In this document: positions 20,311 through 32,541 of the stretch, one piece after another
Layout: every line of letters starts with the position of its first letter
Numbering within the stretch: the stretch's first letter is position 1
Origin: Przewalskia tangutica
Lineage: Eukaryota > Streptophyta > Magnoliopsida > Solanales > Solanaceae
Direction: 5' to 3'
DNA length: 64,000 bases
Assembly (NCBI GenBank): GCA_029844215.1
Contig: CM056726.1
Span: 41,471,001-41,535,000, forward strand
The notes under the pieces: model-generated
Told to the model about the DNA's origin: nothing
What the model saw: only the letters and a program-made list of their open reading frames with translations
Database searches by the model: none
Program-made: the position numbers and the translations under genes

Positions 20311-23300
20311 ACCCCCCTAACTTGAAGACTTCTTCATCCCAAAATTGTTCTAAGTCTTGAAAGCCTTCTCCCCCCCTTTGTGTAGAGTTCTCGTCCTAGC
20401 CTCCCCCTCCCCCCATTCGTGAGGCCCCCTTGGCCGAGAGTTATCTCTCCCTCCAGTGGTGTGGCGAGACACCCCCTTGCCTAGTGGTTCTCGTAAAATA
20501 CCCCCCCTCTTGGTAGAAAATACTCTCCAAGTATCGTTGATATACCAAAATACCTTAGCCTTATACCTTGTAGTATTCCAAAAGTTACCTCTATCGTAGA
20601 GCAGGAAATATTACCTTTTGTCCTTTTTGTCTCAAAACGAAACCCTAAGGAAAATCTTCATAGCCGGTTGAAGTATTAAGAAGAAGTTGCGTAGAACTTC
20701 TAAGGGCTGTTTGGAGCGGGTTGAAGCGCCCAGAGTAGGAGCTAAACGTTGCTCAGGATCAACATTTAAACTTGGATAATTTTGGGCTTATCGAGGTAAA
20801 TATCTTGTCTCCCTATTGTAATTGAGTTTACATACTATTGAAGTATAAGAATTGAGTATAAGTATATACCAGGAAGGTATATAAGAAGGGAATTGAACTT
20901 ACATAGGACTGTATTCTGATGAACTTGTAAGTTTGTGGTAGGAAGTCTTGCCGATTTTCCGTAGAACCTTGTATCTAGATTTATTCTACCGAGTAGTCTA
21001 GACATTGATAGACTTGTATAACCGTTATAGGTTGAAGTACTGCAAGTAGCGTATTCTACTCGAAGGGTGGAAAAGGCTAGTCGGACTACAGTACTTTGGA
21101 GCTATTTGCTAATAGTCGATAATCGTCGCGAGGTATGTGATTCTTCCTATCCTCTTGAGCATGATATTTTAAAAGAATATATATATAGTACGGTAGACGT
21201 ACGCGTGTTAACTGAACGTAGTTTTACGGCAATGTCTTTTGACTTAAGCCTGAATAATAAGAATCTTGAAGTATTTCAAGAGAATTAAGAACCGTTTTTG
21301 AAAGAAGAGTAATACTTGGTTTTAAAAGCTTAAGAGTTATACTAGCTTTATGGGAAGTTAGGTATAACGACTTAAGAGAGATAAAAAGAATGGTTTATTG
21401 ATTTTAGAAGTTAAGAGACTTGACTTAATTGAATTGATATGAATTTTGTTAAAAAGTGTGAAACCTCATTCGTGAGTAATGAGTACTTGATTTTTAAAAG
21501 GAATAATGTTTTACTGATTTCGGAAATCAGAATAAGTATCGAACTAACCAACTGCAGCGTTAATAAAGGGAAATGTTTTGACTAATAAAGTATTATTAAA
21601 ATCGGTAAACCTCCATGCATAGAAGCTAAGATGAGACAAAATGATAGTACATTTCCTAGATCATGACTGCTTTAATAAGATTGTTATGAACAAGAATAAC
21701 CTACTCACACATAAGGCATATGTTTCTCAAATTGTTTTAAAAGAGAATTATATTCTTAAGTGATTAAGACTATGAACTACGAAACCTTTCGAAAATGAGA
21801 AACTTGAGCATTTGAAATTAGGCAAACTTGAACGTTTGGAAAAGAATGTTGTTACTTGATTTTACAAAGAGAAGTGTTTTGATTTACTTAAGAAGATAGT
21901 CACTCTATTTTTATACTACGGTTATTGTGTGACTTTTGTGAAAGAAACAGATCTTTTAAAGAGTTAATGTATGAAGTACTTTGGGGATAAAAAAACCCGA
22001 ACTTGTTAATCATAAAGTAGAAAGTACCTTGTGTGAATAACTTGATTGTGTTGGTTTGTGATAGCCTTGTAATACTTCCTTGTTGATTTGATAATTAAAC
22101 ATGTTAGGATGCTACATGTGTTAGTGTCTTGTGATGTTTGTGTAAAGGGGTTTCCCTTGTTGTGCTTATGTTGTCTAACGGTAAGCCGTTATGCTAGTAT
22201 TACATCACTCACCTCTTGACATGATTAGGGGTTAAGGCGCCTCCGATGCGGGGTAGACTCGGTGATGCAGGACCATGATTCGAGAATACCTCATGCGGGT
22301 CTGAGGACCTATGCGAGCTACGAGTTCGTGTTAGTGTGCGGCCTTTATGGTCATGCGGTCTATGTGGCCATGCGGACTGCGAGTCCAGGACGATGCCGGG
22401 GAGTAGCTACCCTCGATGCGAAGAATACCTCATGCGGGCCATTGGAGTGGCCTATGCGGAGCTGCGGGAAGTTCCAGGACTAGACGCGCACATTAGATAC
22501 TGCGGGTGAGTGGCCAGCTTCGATCATGTGGCGGTCTAGACAGATCTCATGATCTGATTTATGACCACTGTTGGTGCGTGGGTTTTAGTAGTCGGCTATG
22601 CCTTCGTACTTACCCCGTACGTTTTTATTATGACACAGGTGGGACCTGGTGTTCATGTGTGTTCCTTGGTGCTTTTATATCATAGACTGCCGGCAGTGAG
22701 GAAGGTATTCCACGGGCATGATTGATGTTGTGTGCGTGAGACCCATAGTTGTATTTAAGTGATGACTTTGAGGGCGTGAGTCCCTGACTTGACATGACTG
22801 CTTATTTATTGTGAACTGTAGTTTGGTTATCATACATGTCTCCTGCTTTATATAGACTACTATGATTTCATTTCTGATTTTTGATTTCACATACTTGGTA
22901 CTGTTGTGCTTGACCTCGCCTTGAAGTGCGTTCATGCCGCAGTAGAAGTACACGATATTGATCCTCGCTCATGAGTCCTGATTCAGCGTTTGGGAAGCTT
23001 CGTTTCTCCAGAGGCTTATCTTTGGTATAGTCCCCTGTTGTTGTAGGTGCTTATATTCAGGGGTATGGCGGGGCCCTGTCCCGTCGTTGTTGCCATATCA
23101 TTCTTAGAGGTCTGTAGTGCTGTTGTGGGCAGAGTTGTAAAAAGGGATGTAACTGTTCTAGTTGTTATATATATATGCCGCAAGGCAAGTTTTCTCAGAT
23201 GAACTGTTTTTATTTCATGTCTTGTTTTATTTTTCCGCTGATTACTCTGATGTATGTCTACTTGGGTGCCCGGGGTAAGGCACCAGTCACGGGCCCGGGT

Positions 23301-23317
23301 TCGGGTCGTGACAAAAG

Positions 23318-23329
23318 TGGTATCAGAGC
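23318..23329 (+). other. Primer-binding site of B
   Basis: TGGTATCAGAGC begins 4 nt after the LTR terminus TGACA. It is complementary to the 3' end of plant initiator-Met tRNA, the standard primer of Tekay and many other plant LTR elements. This is the only unaltered copy in the nest. Confidence 0.92.
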
Positions 23330-23520
23330 AGTTAATCCTCGGAAAATGTCTACAGACCGTATCTAGTAGAGTCTTGATTATCGGTGTGTTGTGCACCACA
23401 CCAATAATCAGGAGGCTATAGGATATTTAGGATTGGTTTCCATTCTTCTCACTCTGAGATCGTGCCTTAGAGCTGTGTTATAAGTTGGACCCCTCTAACG
23501 TATTTCTTTCCCTTACCGTT

Positions 23521-24130
23521 ATGCCTCCGCGTAAGGCAACCCGGGCCCAGAAGGGCAAGCGGCGAGGAGGCTGCGAGTAAATCTGAGAGGTTCTGAGGGC
23601 CTGTGCCCAATCATCACCTAGGGTGGTGCTTCATTCGGGAGTTCTGCGGCGTCGCCCAGTGAGTTTAGCACAGGCGGCGATTCCTCTGCGGCCTTGATAG
23701 TTGAACCTTGATTCGCGACCCGATGGCGAAAGTATTGATTGCAAAAAGATGACCCTGTTACTAGCTAAGGATGTAGCTACCAAAGAGTATATTATGTACC
23801 GATTTATCACGGGTCTTGATGACTATCTAAGAGAGGGTTGTGCAAGAGTAGCTCTTCAGTCAGGCTTGAGCATGGCACGTATGCGGGCTTATGCGCGACA
23901 TCTTGCGAAAGCGTAGAGATCGACGGATTAACCAAGATCAGCGAGAAGAGGGCGGTCGGCGGGGTCGCTGGTAACTTTCAAGCAAATTCGATGGTCGGAG
24001 AGGAAGGGTGTTAGCGGAGAGGCCACCCCCACCTCGGTGTGGCCGTTGTGGTAAGTGTCATTATGGAGAGTGTCGTACTTCTTCGACAGCTTGTTTTACT
24101 TGCGGCCAGCAGGGCCATTTTGCGAGAAAA
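23521..24130 (+). pseudogene. gag remnant of B with two zinc knuckles
   Basis: ATGCCTCCGCGT opens a frame MPPRKATRAQKGK that stops within 20 codons. A second piece (23701-23916) reads MYRFITGLDDYLREGC and RMRAYARHLAKA, resembling the C-terminal part of Ty3/gypsy capsid. At 24038-24127 two zinc-knuckle motifs follow each other, CGRCGKCHYGEC then CFTCGQQGHFARKS (a CCHC type). The pieces are in different frames, so no single Gag is encoded as read. The zinc knuckle would bind element RNA during packaging (family knowledge). Confidence 0.8.
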
Positions 24131-24595
24131 TCTATCCGACCAGAGGTGGCGCGGATGTAAAGACTCGACGCCGGGATCGGTGACGATTCATCACCGTCCC
24201 TAGCTATGCGCCCAACAGGGCAGGATCGATTAGAACGACAGAGGGGAGTGAAGTGGTAGATACATGTATATCCTTAAACCCTCTAGAGATTTGTAGGTGT
24301 GATAGGATGAGTATATCTTAAGTGTTGTGATCAGATAGCATTGTGCTAATTGTGATTAGGAATCATGGTTAGTTGAAAGGGTAAGATTGGGGATAAGGAA
24401 AGTGTGAGCCTTAGAGTTTTATGCGTAGAGACCTTAGAGGCAAGGCCATCTCGAGTTAGAGATTTATATATTTTTATGTGTTTGACCCTTATCGGAGTGC
24501 ATAGTGCACGTGAGATAAGTTTGAGTGATAAGTCACTGAGTAGCGTATAATGAAAGAGGGTAGTTGAGCTAAGAAGCCCGCTAGGTTTTCGTGAC
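24131..24595 (+). other. B internal region without recognisable coding
   Basis: It follows the gag remnant, where protease and reverse transcriptase would normally be. I see no YxDD or FIDD motif and no DTG-type protease motif in any frame. The stretch is rich in short gattagg and gtgagat text and looks non-coding. Confidence 0.5.
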
Positions 24596-24810
24596 TTGAT
24601 TGTGAGATTGTCCCGGATCGGGGAACAAGAGTTTTGCGCGATAGCGGGTCGGGTTGAGGACCGATCGCGGGTCAACCCGCGGCCTGCTTGGTGGTGGGGT
24701 CAGTTCGAGGTGGTCCCGCCAGGTGGTGGGGTCACGAGGGTGTTAGGCCCAAGTTTAGTTAACCATCGTACGAGTTCGTAGATGCGTTCGACCAGTAGTC
24801 GGGCCGATGA
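24596..24810 (+). repeat. Module shared by the pol-less elements B, D and F
   Basis: Key blocks are gggtcgggttgaggacc, gggtcaaccc, ggtggtcccgccaggtgg, gtcacgagggtg, ggcccaagtttag and tacgagttcgtagatgcg. The same series occurs reverse-complemented in F (about 30820-30985) and more degraded in D (about 39184-39350). I did not find it in A. It takes the place of most of pol in elements that lack RT. Confidence 0.75.
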
Positions 24811-25270
24811 GGTCAGCCCCTCTTGTCTTTTAGTCAGGACCGTTTACTCGGCAGAGGGTTATGCGAGATGTTATATCAGGAAGGTTGTAAAGTTGCACGG
24901 GGTGCCTACTTTCACCTTATGACGATGGAACCAGTTCTGGTATTTCTTTTACGAGGTTTTTACCAGGCAGGGTAGGAACTCAGGTGAGTCTTAGTATCGC
25001 ATTCGCCCTCGGGCCAGTGTTTGGATTTCAGAGGTAGCTGTGGAGATTGTTGCCTCCTGTTGAGGGAGTGTTTTTATAGCTACCATTTCAGTATTCGGAT
25101 ATCGCCTTATGACGCCTTGTAGGGGCGGAAGTGTAAGTTGTCGGTCGATTGGTTCGATGTTGGCAAAGTGCCGATAGTTAGTTCATACTTGTTTCGGCAG
25201 GATGTGGATAGGGTAAAGCCTATCCAGGAGAGGTTATTGGCAGCTCAGAGTCAACAGAAGTCGTGCGGAT
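24811..25270 (+). pseudogene. Integrase-end remnant of B, continued at 47225
   Basis: Fragments such as ggttatgcgagatgttatatc and tagctaccatttcagtattcggatatcgcc correspond to integrase text also seen in A at 17020-17070. The last bases agaagtcgtgcggat continue at 47225 with gcaccggcggcgacgcttgag after removal of element D, then a KGVTRFGK-like frame near 47280. D therefore inserted in the integrase C-terminal part. There is no intact frame. Confidence 0.6.
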
Positions 25271-25746
25271 TGTTACACCCCGTAAGTCCAAGACATGTAT
25301 AAGAGAATGTACGAAAGGAAACAAGACTTGGAAATTAGTAAGAAAGGAAGAATTGTTTTTCCGACGGAAAATGTTCCGAACGTCGGAAAGGAAAATGTTC
25401 GTTATTGAGAATTGGATTCTCAAAATGCATTATTTGAAGAGTATGGAACTTATAAATAATATGGAAATTTATTTTTCTGATTGGTCATGTGGGGCCCACA
25501 GGAAATTTTACATTTTGTGGGGCCCATGAGGTTCTGAAATTTTATGGACGAATGAGAGGGCGACACGTGGCACCCCCACATGGCTTGGTCGAAATTTATG
25601 CAAGGGTAAAATGGTCATTGACCATGGTTGAAGATAAGTCTTCCAAAGCTTGACATTGTTGACAAGTCAACTTGTCCACCTAGGCTTGATCCAAGTGAAA
25701 CTCATCCTAACCTCACATTTGTTTAAGTCTAAGCCCTCTATTGTGT

Positions 25747-25753
25747 TATATAG
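25747..25753 (+). promoter_or_regulatory. TATA box of D 5' LTR
   Basis: TATATAG in gtgttatataggcttc is followed by cactagtgcaagac. The same sequence is in the 3' LTR at 40219-40225. This family differs from the TATAAAT of A, B, C, E and F. Confidence 0.6.
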
Positions 25754-27066
25754 GCTTCACTAGTGCAAGACAAGGTCTTTAACACTTAGAAAAATTGAGA
25801 GAAACTTTGAGCTTAGCATACATGCTCTCGGCTTTGTGCCACTTAGGAAGACAACATTTTGTAGTTTTGATCCAATATTCACAAGACTTTAACCCAATGT
25901 CCCTAAGAGTGTTGTAAGGATATCTCAATAGAAAGATTTCGGAAAAAACATATTTTTACGTTAGTCGCAAGGCGGAAACTAAGGGAGTTCTTCAACTTTG
26001 AAGTTGGAACTTGAAGATGGGTTCTTCATAGGCCTCTAAGGAGTGCTTGGAGCAGATTGGAACCTAAGGAAAGGAGCTAAGAATTGTTAAGGCGCGACTT
26101 TGGAATCTTGGAAATTTTAAGGGCTTTAAAGGTATATTCTTGTCGTTGTAGCAATTAAGACTTACTTATTGTTGTAGCTATGGATTTTAGCAAGCATGTG
26201 TTATATAGTATGAAGTTTGATATGTTTATGGGCTATTGGAACCCTAATCCGAAAACTAGCATGTTTAGCTTTAAGATTGGAATTCAAGTTGATTATTAGT
26301 TTAAGTCGTCGCATGTTGAATAAAGAAGGAAATTATAGTTGTTGAAGTGGTTTATAACTATATAACATGTTGACCTAAGAACTTGAAATTGGAAAAGGAT
26401 TGGAAAAGACGTAGTGTGATTGGTTATATGTTGGCCGAGAATGGCTAGTGAAGTATTATACTATTTCGTATGAATTGTGGGGCGGAATTTTACACGTAGT
26501 GTAAGGCGTGTAATCCCCTTTGTTTGGATGTTGTTTGGAGCCTTAAATGTGGCTTGTTGGTTATTGTATTCGGCCTTGAAAAAGGTGGCAAAGTGAGTAG
26601 AAACAAAGGAAGTCTTTGCCCGATTTTCCGTAGTATTAGAGACTAAATACTTAGTATTATTCTACGTAGAGAATACAAGTTGATAGTCTTGTTTTGACCA
26701 TTATAGGTTGACAACTACGTCTGCGCGTATTCGTCTTAGCTTGTGGATATTAGCCGAAAAGGTATGTGAACTATCTCCTCTTCTAGCATGATTCCTTAGA
26801 ATAAAGAAAGTAAGTTCTACTCCTTGAATGATCCATTCCTTGCTTGTATTTGGATTGCCTAAAATAGAATTTGTTCTATGTACTTCCTTGAGTGTACTTT
26901 GATGTTTAAATTGTAAGTAGTATAATCCATTTCCTTAGGGAAGTTTGGATTCTTAAAAGTGAAGGTATTTTTCTTAAAGTACATAGAGACTTGAAAAGGA
27001 AGTGGTTTCCAAATCTTTTGGCTAGTGCCTTAGTTTTAAAACCTAAAGGTCATTATAATGACTTTA

Positions 27067-30000
27067 TGTGACACCCCGAAAATCGGGCCCGTCACTGGTG
27101 CCTTACCCCGGGCACCCTAGTGATACAACATCAGAGAAAACCAGCGGAAATAAAAACTTTACACATGAAATGAGAGATATAGTAAATAAACAGGCCAACC
27201 AAAACAGTTGCCTTCAGTATATACATAAAACTCCGAATGCTTTAATCCTTTTACAACCCCGCCCACAACAAGACATGCACTTAAGATTTATACAACAACT
27301 ATGACGGGACGTGGCCCCGCCATACCCCAACGCATAAGAACTTACGGACTGTGGTAACATACCAAAGATAAGCCTCCGACGGAACGGAGCTTCCCAAAAC
27401 GCCAAATGAGATCCTAAACGCGGATCGACAAATGACGACTTACTGCGGCAGATTAACGCACTTCGAAGAGGTCAAGATAACAGTACTAAGTATGTGAAAT
27501 CAGAAAATCAGAAATGAAATCATAATAGTCTATATAAAGCGAGACATGTATGATGACCAAACTACGAGATATAACATATAACCGCCATATCAAGACGAGG
27601 ACTCACGCCTCCAAATTATCACTCGTGCGTGGAATTTCTTCCTCATCGCCAGCTTTATGATATAAAAATACCAAGGATAAAACATGAAAACCATGTCCCA
27701 CCTGTCTTATAAAACCGTGCAGACAAGTATAACTACCAGATCCGACCGTATCAATAATACAATGCAACCAAAACACGGCCGATACGGCAAGTCGAGAGCC
27801 GACTCATCGGATACAAGGCCGGTCACGCAGCCGACCGGCAAGTACGAGGGTCGACCACCGGGACCAAGGTCAGATCACGAAACTTCGTCACTATAATCGA
27901 ACGGGCAAGTGCGAGGGCTGACTACCAGATACCAAGGCCGAATCAGTCACGAGACGGGGCAGGTACGAGAGCCGACCACCGGATACCCAGGCCGAACAGT
28001 AAGAAACCTCAACCAGTCAACCGGCCCTCTATTGAGAGACGCGGTAACACAGAAACACCACACTTGCACAACAAAGGCTATCATCACAAGCATAGGCAAG
28101 TTTCACAACAACAAGCATAGGAATGTTTCACCACAACAAGCATAGGCAAGTTTCACATCACTCAAAGTACCTTCATTTTATGCCAAAGTCCGGTTTCAAC
28201 CTAAAGTACTACGTCGTTAAATTCTTTAAAAGAGATCCATTACTTATCAAAGTCACCCGATACTGTAGTATTAGAATGACCAACCCACATTCCTTTTCAA
28301 AATCAAGTAACAACATTCTTTCCTAAGTTCCGGTTGCCTAGTTTCAATTACTCAAGCTTCTCATTTTCAAATGGTTTCATAGTTCATAAACTTAATCACT
28401 TGATTCCTTTTTAGAACAATTGAGTAATATAAGTCTCACGTGAGAGTAGGTTATTCTTGTTTACAACATTCTTATTACAGCACCATGATCTAGAAAATGT
28501 ATATCATTTTGTCTCATCTTAGTTTCTATGCGGATGGAGGTTTCTACCGGTTTTAATACAATTCATCATTATTCAATACATTTTCCATTATTAAAGCTGC
28601 AGTTGGTCCTGTCGATACACATTCGATTTCCAAATCGATGACATTATCCCTTTAACTAACACCAAGTACTCATTACTCACGAATGAGGTTTCACAAACAT
28701 TCACATTAGAACAAATAAGTTAAGTCTCTTATCTTATAAGATCAAGTCTCTTAACTCCTAACATCAAGAAACCATTTTCTTTACCTCTTATGACATTATA
28801 CCTAACTCCCCATAAAGCTTAGTATAACTCTTTTTAAAACCTTTTAAAACCAAGTGTTACTCTCCCTTCAAAACGATTTATAAATCTTTTGAAATACATC
28901 AAGTCCTTTATTATAACAAGCCAGTTATAATTCTCATCAGTTACCTTTTTTTTTTTAAAACCACAAAGTATTTTCTTACCTACATAAAGCTGTTATAACC
29001 AACTTCCCATAAAGCCGTTATAACACTTTATGTTTTAAGAACAATCAAACACAGTTAACACATGTACGTCTACCGTACTACATAGTTCACACATATCATG
29101 CTAGAAGAGATAGGAAGAGGTTCACATACCTCGCGACGATTTAACGACAATAAGCAAAATGCTCCAAGTACTACAACCTTGCTAGCCCTTTCCACTCCTC
29201 GAGTAGAATACGCTACTCTTAGTACTTTCACCTATAAAGGCCACAAACGTCTATTAAATCTTAAACACACGTTCCCACCTTTCTACAGAAAATTCGAAGA
29301 CCTCCCGCAACAACAGAAATCTCCTCCTCTATCGAGGCTGGCTACCAAGCCAACCGGGGGTTAACACGCCTAACCGGACGCTGCATAATTCTACTACACA
29401 AGAATGCTACATAAGTCTCATCAGAATACAACCCTAGGTAATTACACGATTCTTCTCTTTATTATCCTTCTGTGATTCTTGCTCAATTCTTCATTCTTGA
29501 GCTTAAGTCAAAAGACCTTGCCATAATACTAAGTTCAGTTCTATATATAGTATACAACACTATATATTCAACACTTATGTAATTTCCAATTACAATAGGG
29601 ACAAGATATTTACCTCGATAAGCCCAAAATTATCCGAGTTTAAAGTCGCCTCCCGAGAAAGGTTTAGCTCCTCCTCCGAGTGCTCCAATCCGCTCCAAAC
29701 AACCCTTAGAAGTTCTACGCAACTTCTACTCCATACTTCAACAACGGGTGAAGATTTTCCTTAGGGTTTCGTGTAGAGGCTCAGGCACGTATAATCGTAG
29801 TTTCCGGTTTTTCAGACAGCGGTAATTTGGAAAGTACTACAAGGTATTAGGCTAAATTATTTTGGACATAACAACAATACTTAGGAGAGTATTTCTATAC
29901 CACAACAAAGGGTATTATACGAAAACAACTAGGCTAGGGGTACCCACTGCCAAGCACCACAGCTGGGGAAGCTCTGCAGCGGGAAAGGGTGTGGTGGACG

Positions 30001-30524
30001 AATTTCACAAGGGAGGGAGGAAGAGAACTTCAAGACTTAGGCAATTTGTGGATGAAGAAAGTCTTCACAAAGGGGAGCTATTTATAGCAAAACCAAAGGC
30101 CAACCAAGGGCCAAGATCCTTCCAAGTGTATAGCAAGTGTAAGGGCAAGATTAAACCAAGTGCACCCTAAACCCTACTCCACAAAACACTCCACAAAACA
30201 AGCCACAAAACAAGGCACAAATCAAGGAGCCAATTGGCCAAGAGAACGTGACCCATTTCGTCCAAGCCATGCCATGGTTGCCGTCCAAGCCTTCCAATTA
30301 GAGGGTGACAAGTGTCGCCCTCTCGTTGGTCCAAAATGTTTCGTCTCTCGGAAAAATCCGCAAAAAATATAAATGACATAGCCGGAATTTTCCCTACGAA
30401 AGCTGTGGAAACGTTTCGTTTAAAACGACTCCTTTCGCACTTGTGTACAAATTTCAAACTATGCCTACTTAAGGCTCAAATTGTACACGCACGCCTCACG
30501 CATACTCGGAAATACGGTATAACA
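27067..30524 (-). repeat. 3' LTR of F
   Basis: Minus-strand LTR starting at 30524 (TGTTATACCG) and ending at 27067 (GTCACA). Arms GTGAC (27068-27072) and GTCAC (27091-27095) can pair. TATA (reverse of atttata) is at 30080-30086 and the donor-like site GAG/GTAAA at about 29613. A short acaaaacaag-type repeat lies near 30180-30220. Confidence 0.87.
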
Positions 30525-30560
30525 TTCTCCCTTAGAAACATTCGTCCGAATGTTCCTTCA
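30525..30560 (-). promoter_or_regulatory. Polypurine tract and inverted repeat of F
   Basis: On the minus strand, AACATTCG and CGAATGTT (plus positions 30547-30554 and 30537-30544) precede tctaagggagaa, which abuts the 3' LTR start at 30524. Confidence 0.8.
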
Positions 30561-30819
30561 AGGTCTCAAACAAACGGCGTCGGTATAGTCTTCACCGCTA
30601 TACGCATTTAAAACAATCATGCCACACCTGGCCACAAAAACATACGTTCACTTTTCCCCTTTCTCGTAGTACTCGTCACGAACACTCGAACTCGTTCTAG
30701 TATCCGTACCACACTTCTGTCAACGCTTCTGTTTCCAACCCTTGGAGTCACTACCTCCAAACTTGGTCATCTCACTAACCTCGATTTCCCCTAAGGCCAT
30801 TCCCGGCCTTCACGAACTG

Positions 30820-30985
30820 ATTCTGATCGAACGCATCCACGAACTCATACGATGGTCATCTAAACTTGGGCCTAGCACCCTCGTGACCCTACCACCTGGC
30901 GGGACCACCCAGAACTGACCCCACCCCAAACCGGGTTACGGTTGACCCGCAAATGGTCCTCAACCCGACCCCCAATCGCCAACTC
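30820..30985 (-). repeat. Shared module in F
   Basis: The reverse complement reads gcgttcgatcag, ggcccaagtttag (inverted as ctaaacttgggcc), gtcacgagggtg, ggtggtcccgcc and gggtcgggttgagg in reverse order on the plus strand. It corresponds block by block to 24596-24810 in B. Confidence 0.75.
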
Positions 30986-31599
30986 TTGTTCCCGATCCGA
31001 ACAATCTTACTATTTCACATCACGAAAGCTACCACTTCCATCTCACACTACCGAGGACTTACCCTTTTCACTAACTGTGTTTCTAAATCACATTTTAGCA
31101 CAAAGCTATCCAAACATAACATTAAACACATCAACAACATCAATACAAACAAAACTCTGAGGTTAAGGATATACACAAACTAGGCGGTCAAGGACCGCTA
31201 AAATCGAACTCCCACCGCGACCTCTACCGGCCTTCCGTGTACGAACATCTGCTCAGCTACGGAAGGTGAAGAACCCGCAATCGCTCTAAGAGTCCATGCT
31301 ATCCTACCATGCCACTCGGTGGACGGGCCTTCTGCCGATGGCCCTGTTGGGCCGCAAAATAACAATCTCCCGAGTTAGTACGACACTCTCCCATGAAGCT
31401 TTCCACAACGCCACACCGAGACAAGGGCAACCTCATCCGGCGAGCACTCGCCCTCGAAAATCAAACACAGGAGCCCCGACCGCTCCCGAATATCCCGGCG
31501 TCCCGAAAGCCGAGGACCACTCAGACCGACGAGGTACATAACTAGTTCGCCGAGGCGGTCCGCCTCGAAGTCACCAAAGGACCTGCTGTTCTCGCCCTC

Positions 31600-32342
31600 T
31601 TCGCTGACTTTGGTCATTCCGTCGATTTATCCGCCTCACATCCAAGTGTATACGCTGCGCACGCGGCAATGTCCATGCCCGTGAAGAGCTACACCGAACA
31701 ACTCTCGCAAGGCAATCATCGAGCCCTGAACATATCGGTGCACTCGATCCTCCATACTAGCTACTAACGCGGACGTCACGCCAATGAGTCGAACTCCACA
31801 TTGTACTCCCGAACCGCACGCCTGCTCGCCAGAACACCAAAAATGCTACCCGAGCCTCCTCATCCGTGAGGCAAGAAATGTGCAAGAAAGGCCTCGAGAA
31901 CTCGTTCCATACCGCTGGAAGCATGCTCTCCTGGACAGCTCCCAAGAATCAAACCGGCCGATCGCGGTATCACGCAGATTGATGTGAACCTGTGGCCACC
32001 GACTCGATCTCCGATGCCTTGATCACTCTCACGATCGGCAGAATCGCTTGATGAACTCCTGCGGATCATCCTCGTGCCTCGACCCATAAAACTCGGGCGC
32101 CTACAACTCGGAAAATCCCGTAGCCTCGAACTATCCGATCTAGGTGAACCATCGTGCATCGAACCGCCGGCCCACTTATCCTCAAGTCTGCCACAACCTC
32201 GCCATTAATCGGGCCCACCTTGTAACTCATCTCTCTCGCCTGCATCAGCGGATCGAGGCTCAGTATCGTGGTTCTCGCCACGTTTACTCGCAGATCCTTC
32301 ACGCCGCTTTGCCCTTCTCGCCGGGTTGCCTTCGCGAGGCAT
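31600..32342 (-). pseudogene. gag-like remnant of F
   Basis: The minus-strand start ATGCCTCGCGAAGG is at 32342-32340, equivalent to the gag starts of A, B and D. Further on, in shifting frames, the text reads DPQEFIKRF, then a segment ending in SWELSRRACFQRYGTSSRG and a FLASRMRR-like stretch. This resembles the capsid region of Tekay-type Gag. Stops and frame changes break it. No protease or RT follows. Confidence 0.65.
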
Positions 32343-32528
32343 AATCGTAAAAACGAAACACGCCGGAGGGTCCAATCTTATCACACGGCTCTAAGGCACG
32401 ATCTCGGAATGAGAAGAATGGAAACCAATCCTAAATGTCCTATAGCCTCACGATTATAGATGTGGTGCACAACACACCGATAATCCGGACTTACTAGACA
32501 CGGTCTCAGACACTTTCCGAGGATTAAT

Positions 32529-32540
32529 CGCTCGATACCA
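32529..32540 (-). other. Primer-binding site of F (altered)
   Basis: The minus strand reads TGGTATCGAGCG directly after the 5' LTR end at 32542, against TGGTATCAGAGC in B. It is the same position with an altered CAG triplet. Confidence 0.8.
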
Positions 32541-32541
32541 C

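Larger units (their letters stand above)
10264..23313 (+). repeat. 5' LTR of B (10264-10550 plus 20179-23313)
   Basis: The first 287 bp and the remainder join across element A. The 3' LTR at 47840-51237 has the same sequence uninterrupted (ccatgttttgaggcc at about 48118), which proves the insertion. The LTR holds a palindromic block near 10473-10503, TATAAAT at 20304-20310, a donor-like GAG/GTAAA at 20795, a tgcgg-rich repeat at 22210-22500, and the terminal hairpins before 23313. Confidence 0.88.

Noticed and set aside
30160..30372. Frames of 70-120 codons in LTR regions, such as the Lys/Thr-rich one here
   Set aside because: It comes from a short acaaaacaag-type repeat in the F LTR. It recurs in each LTR copy with frame changes, has no domain and is not kept between copies. 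The same applies to the other LTR frames of this size.
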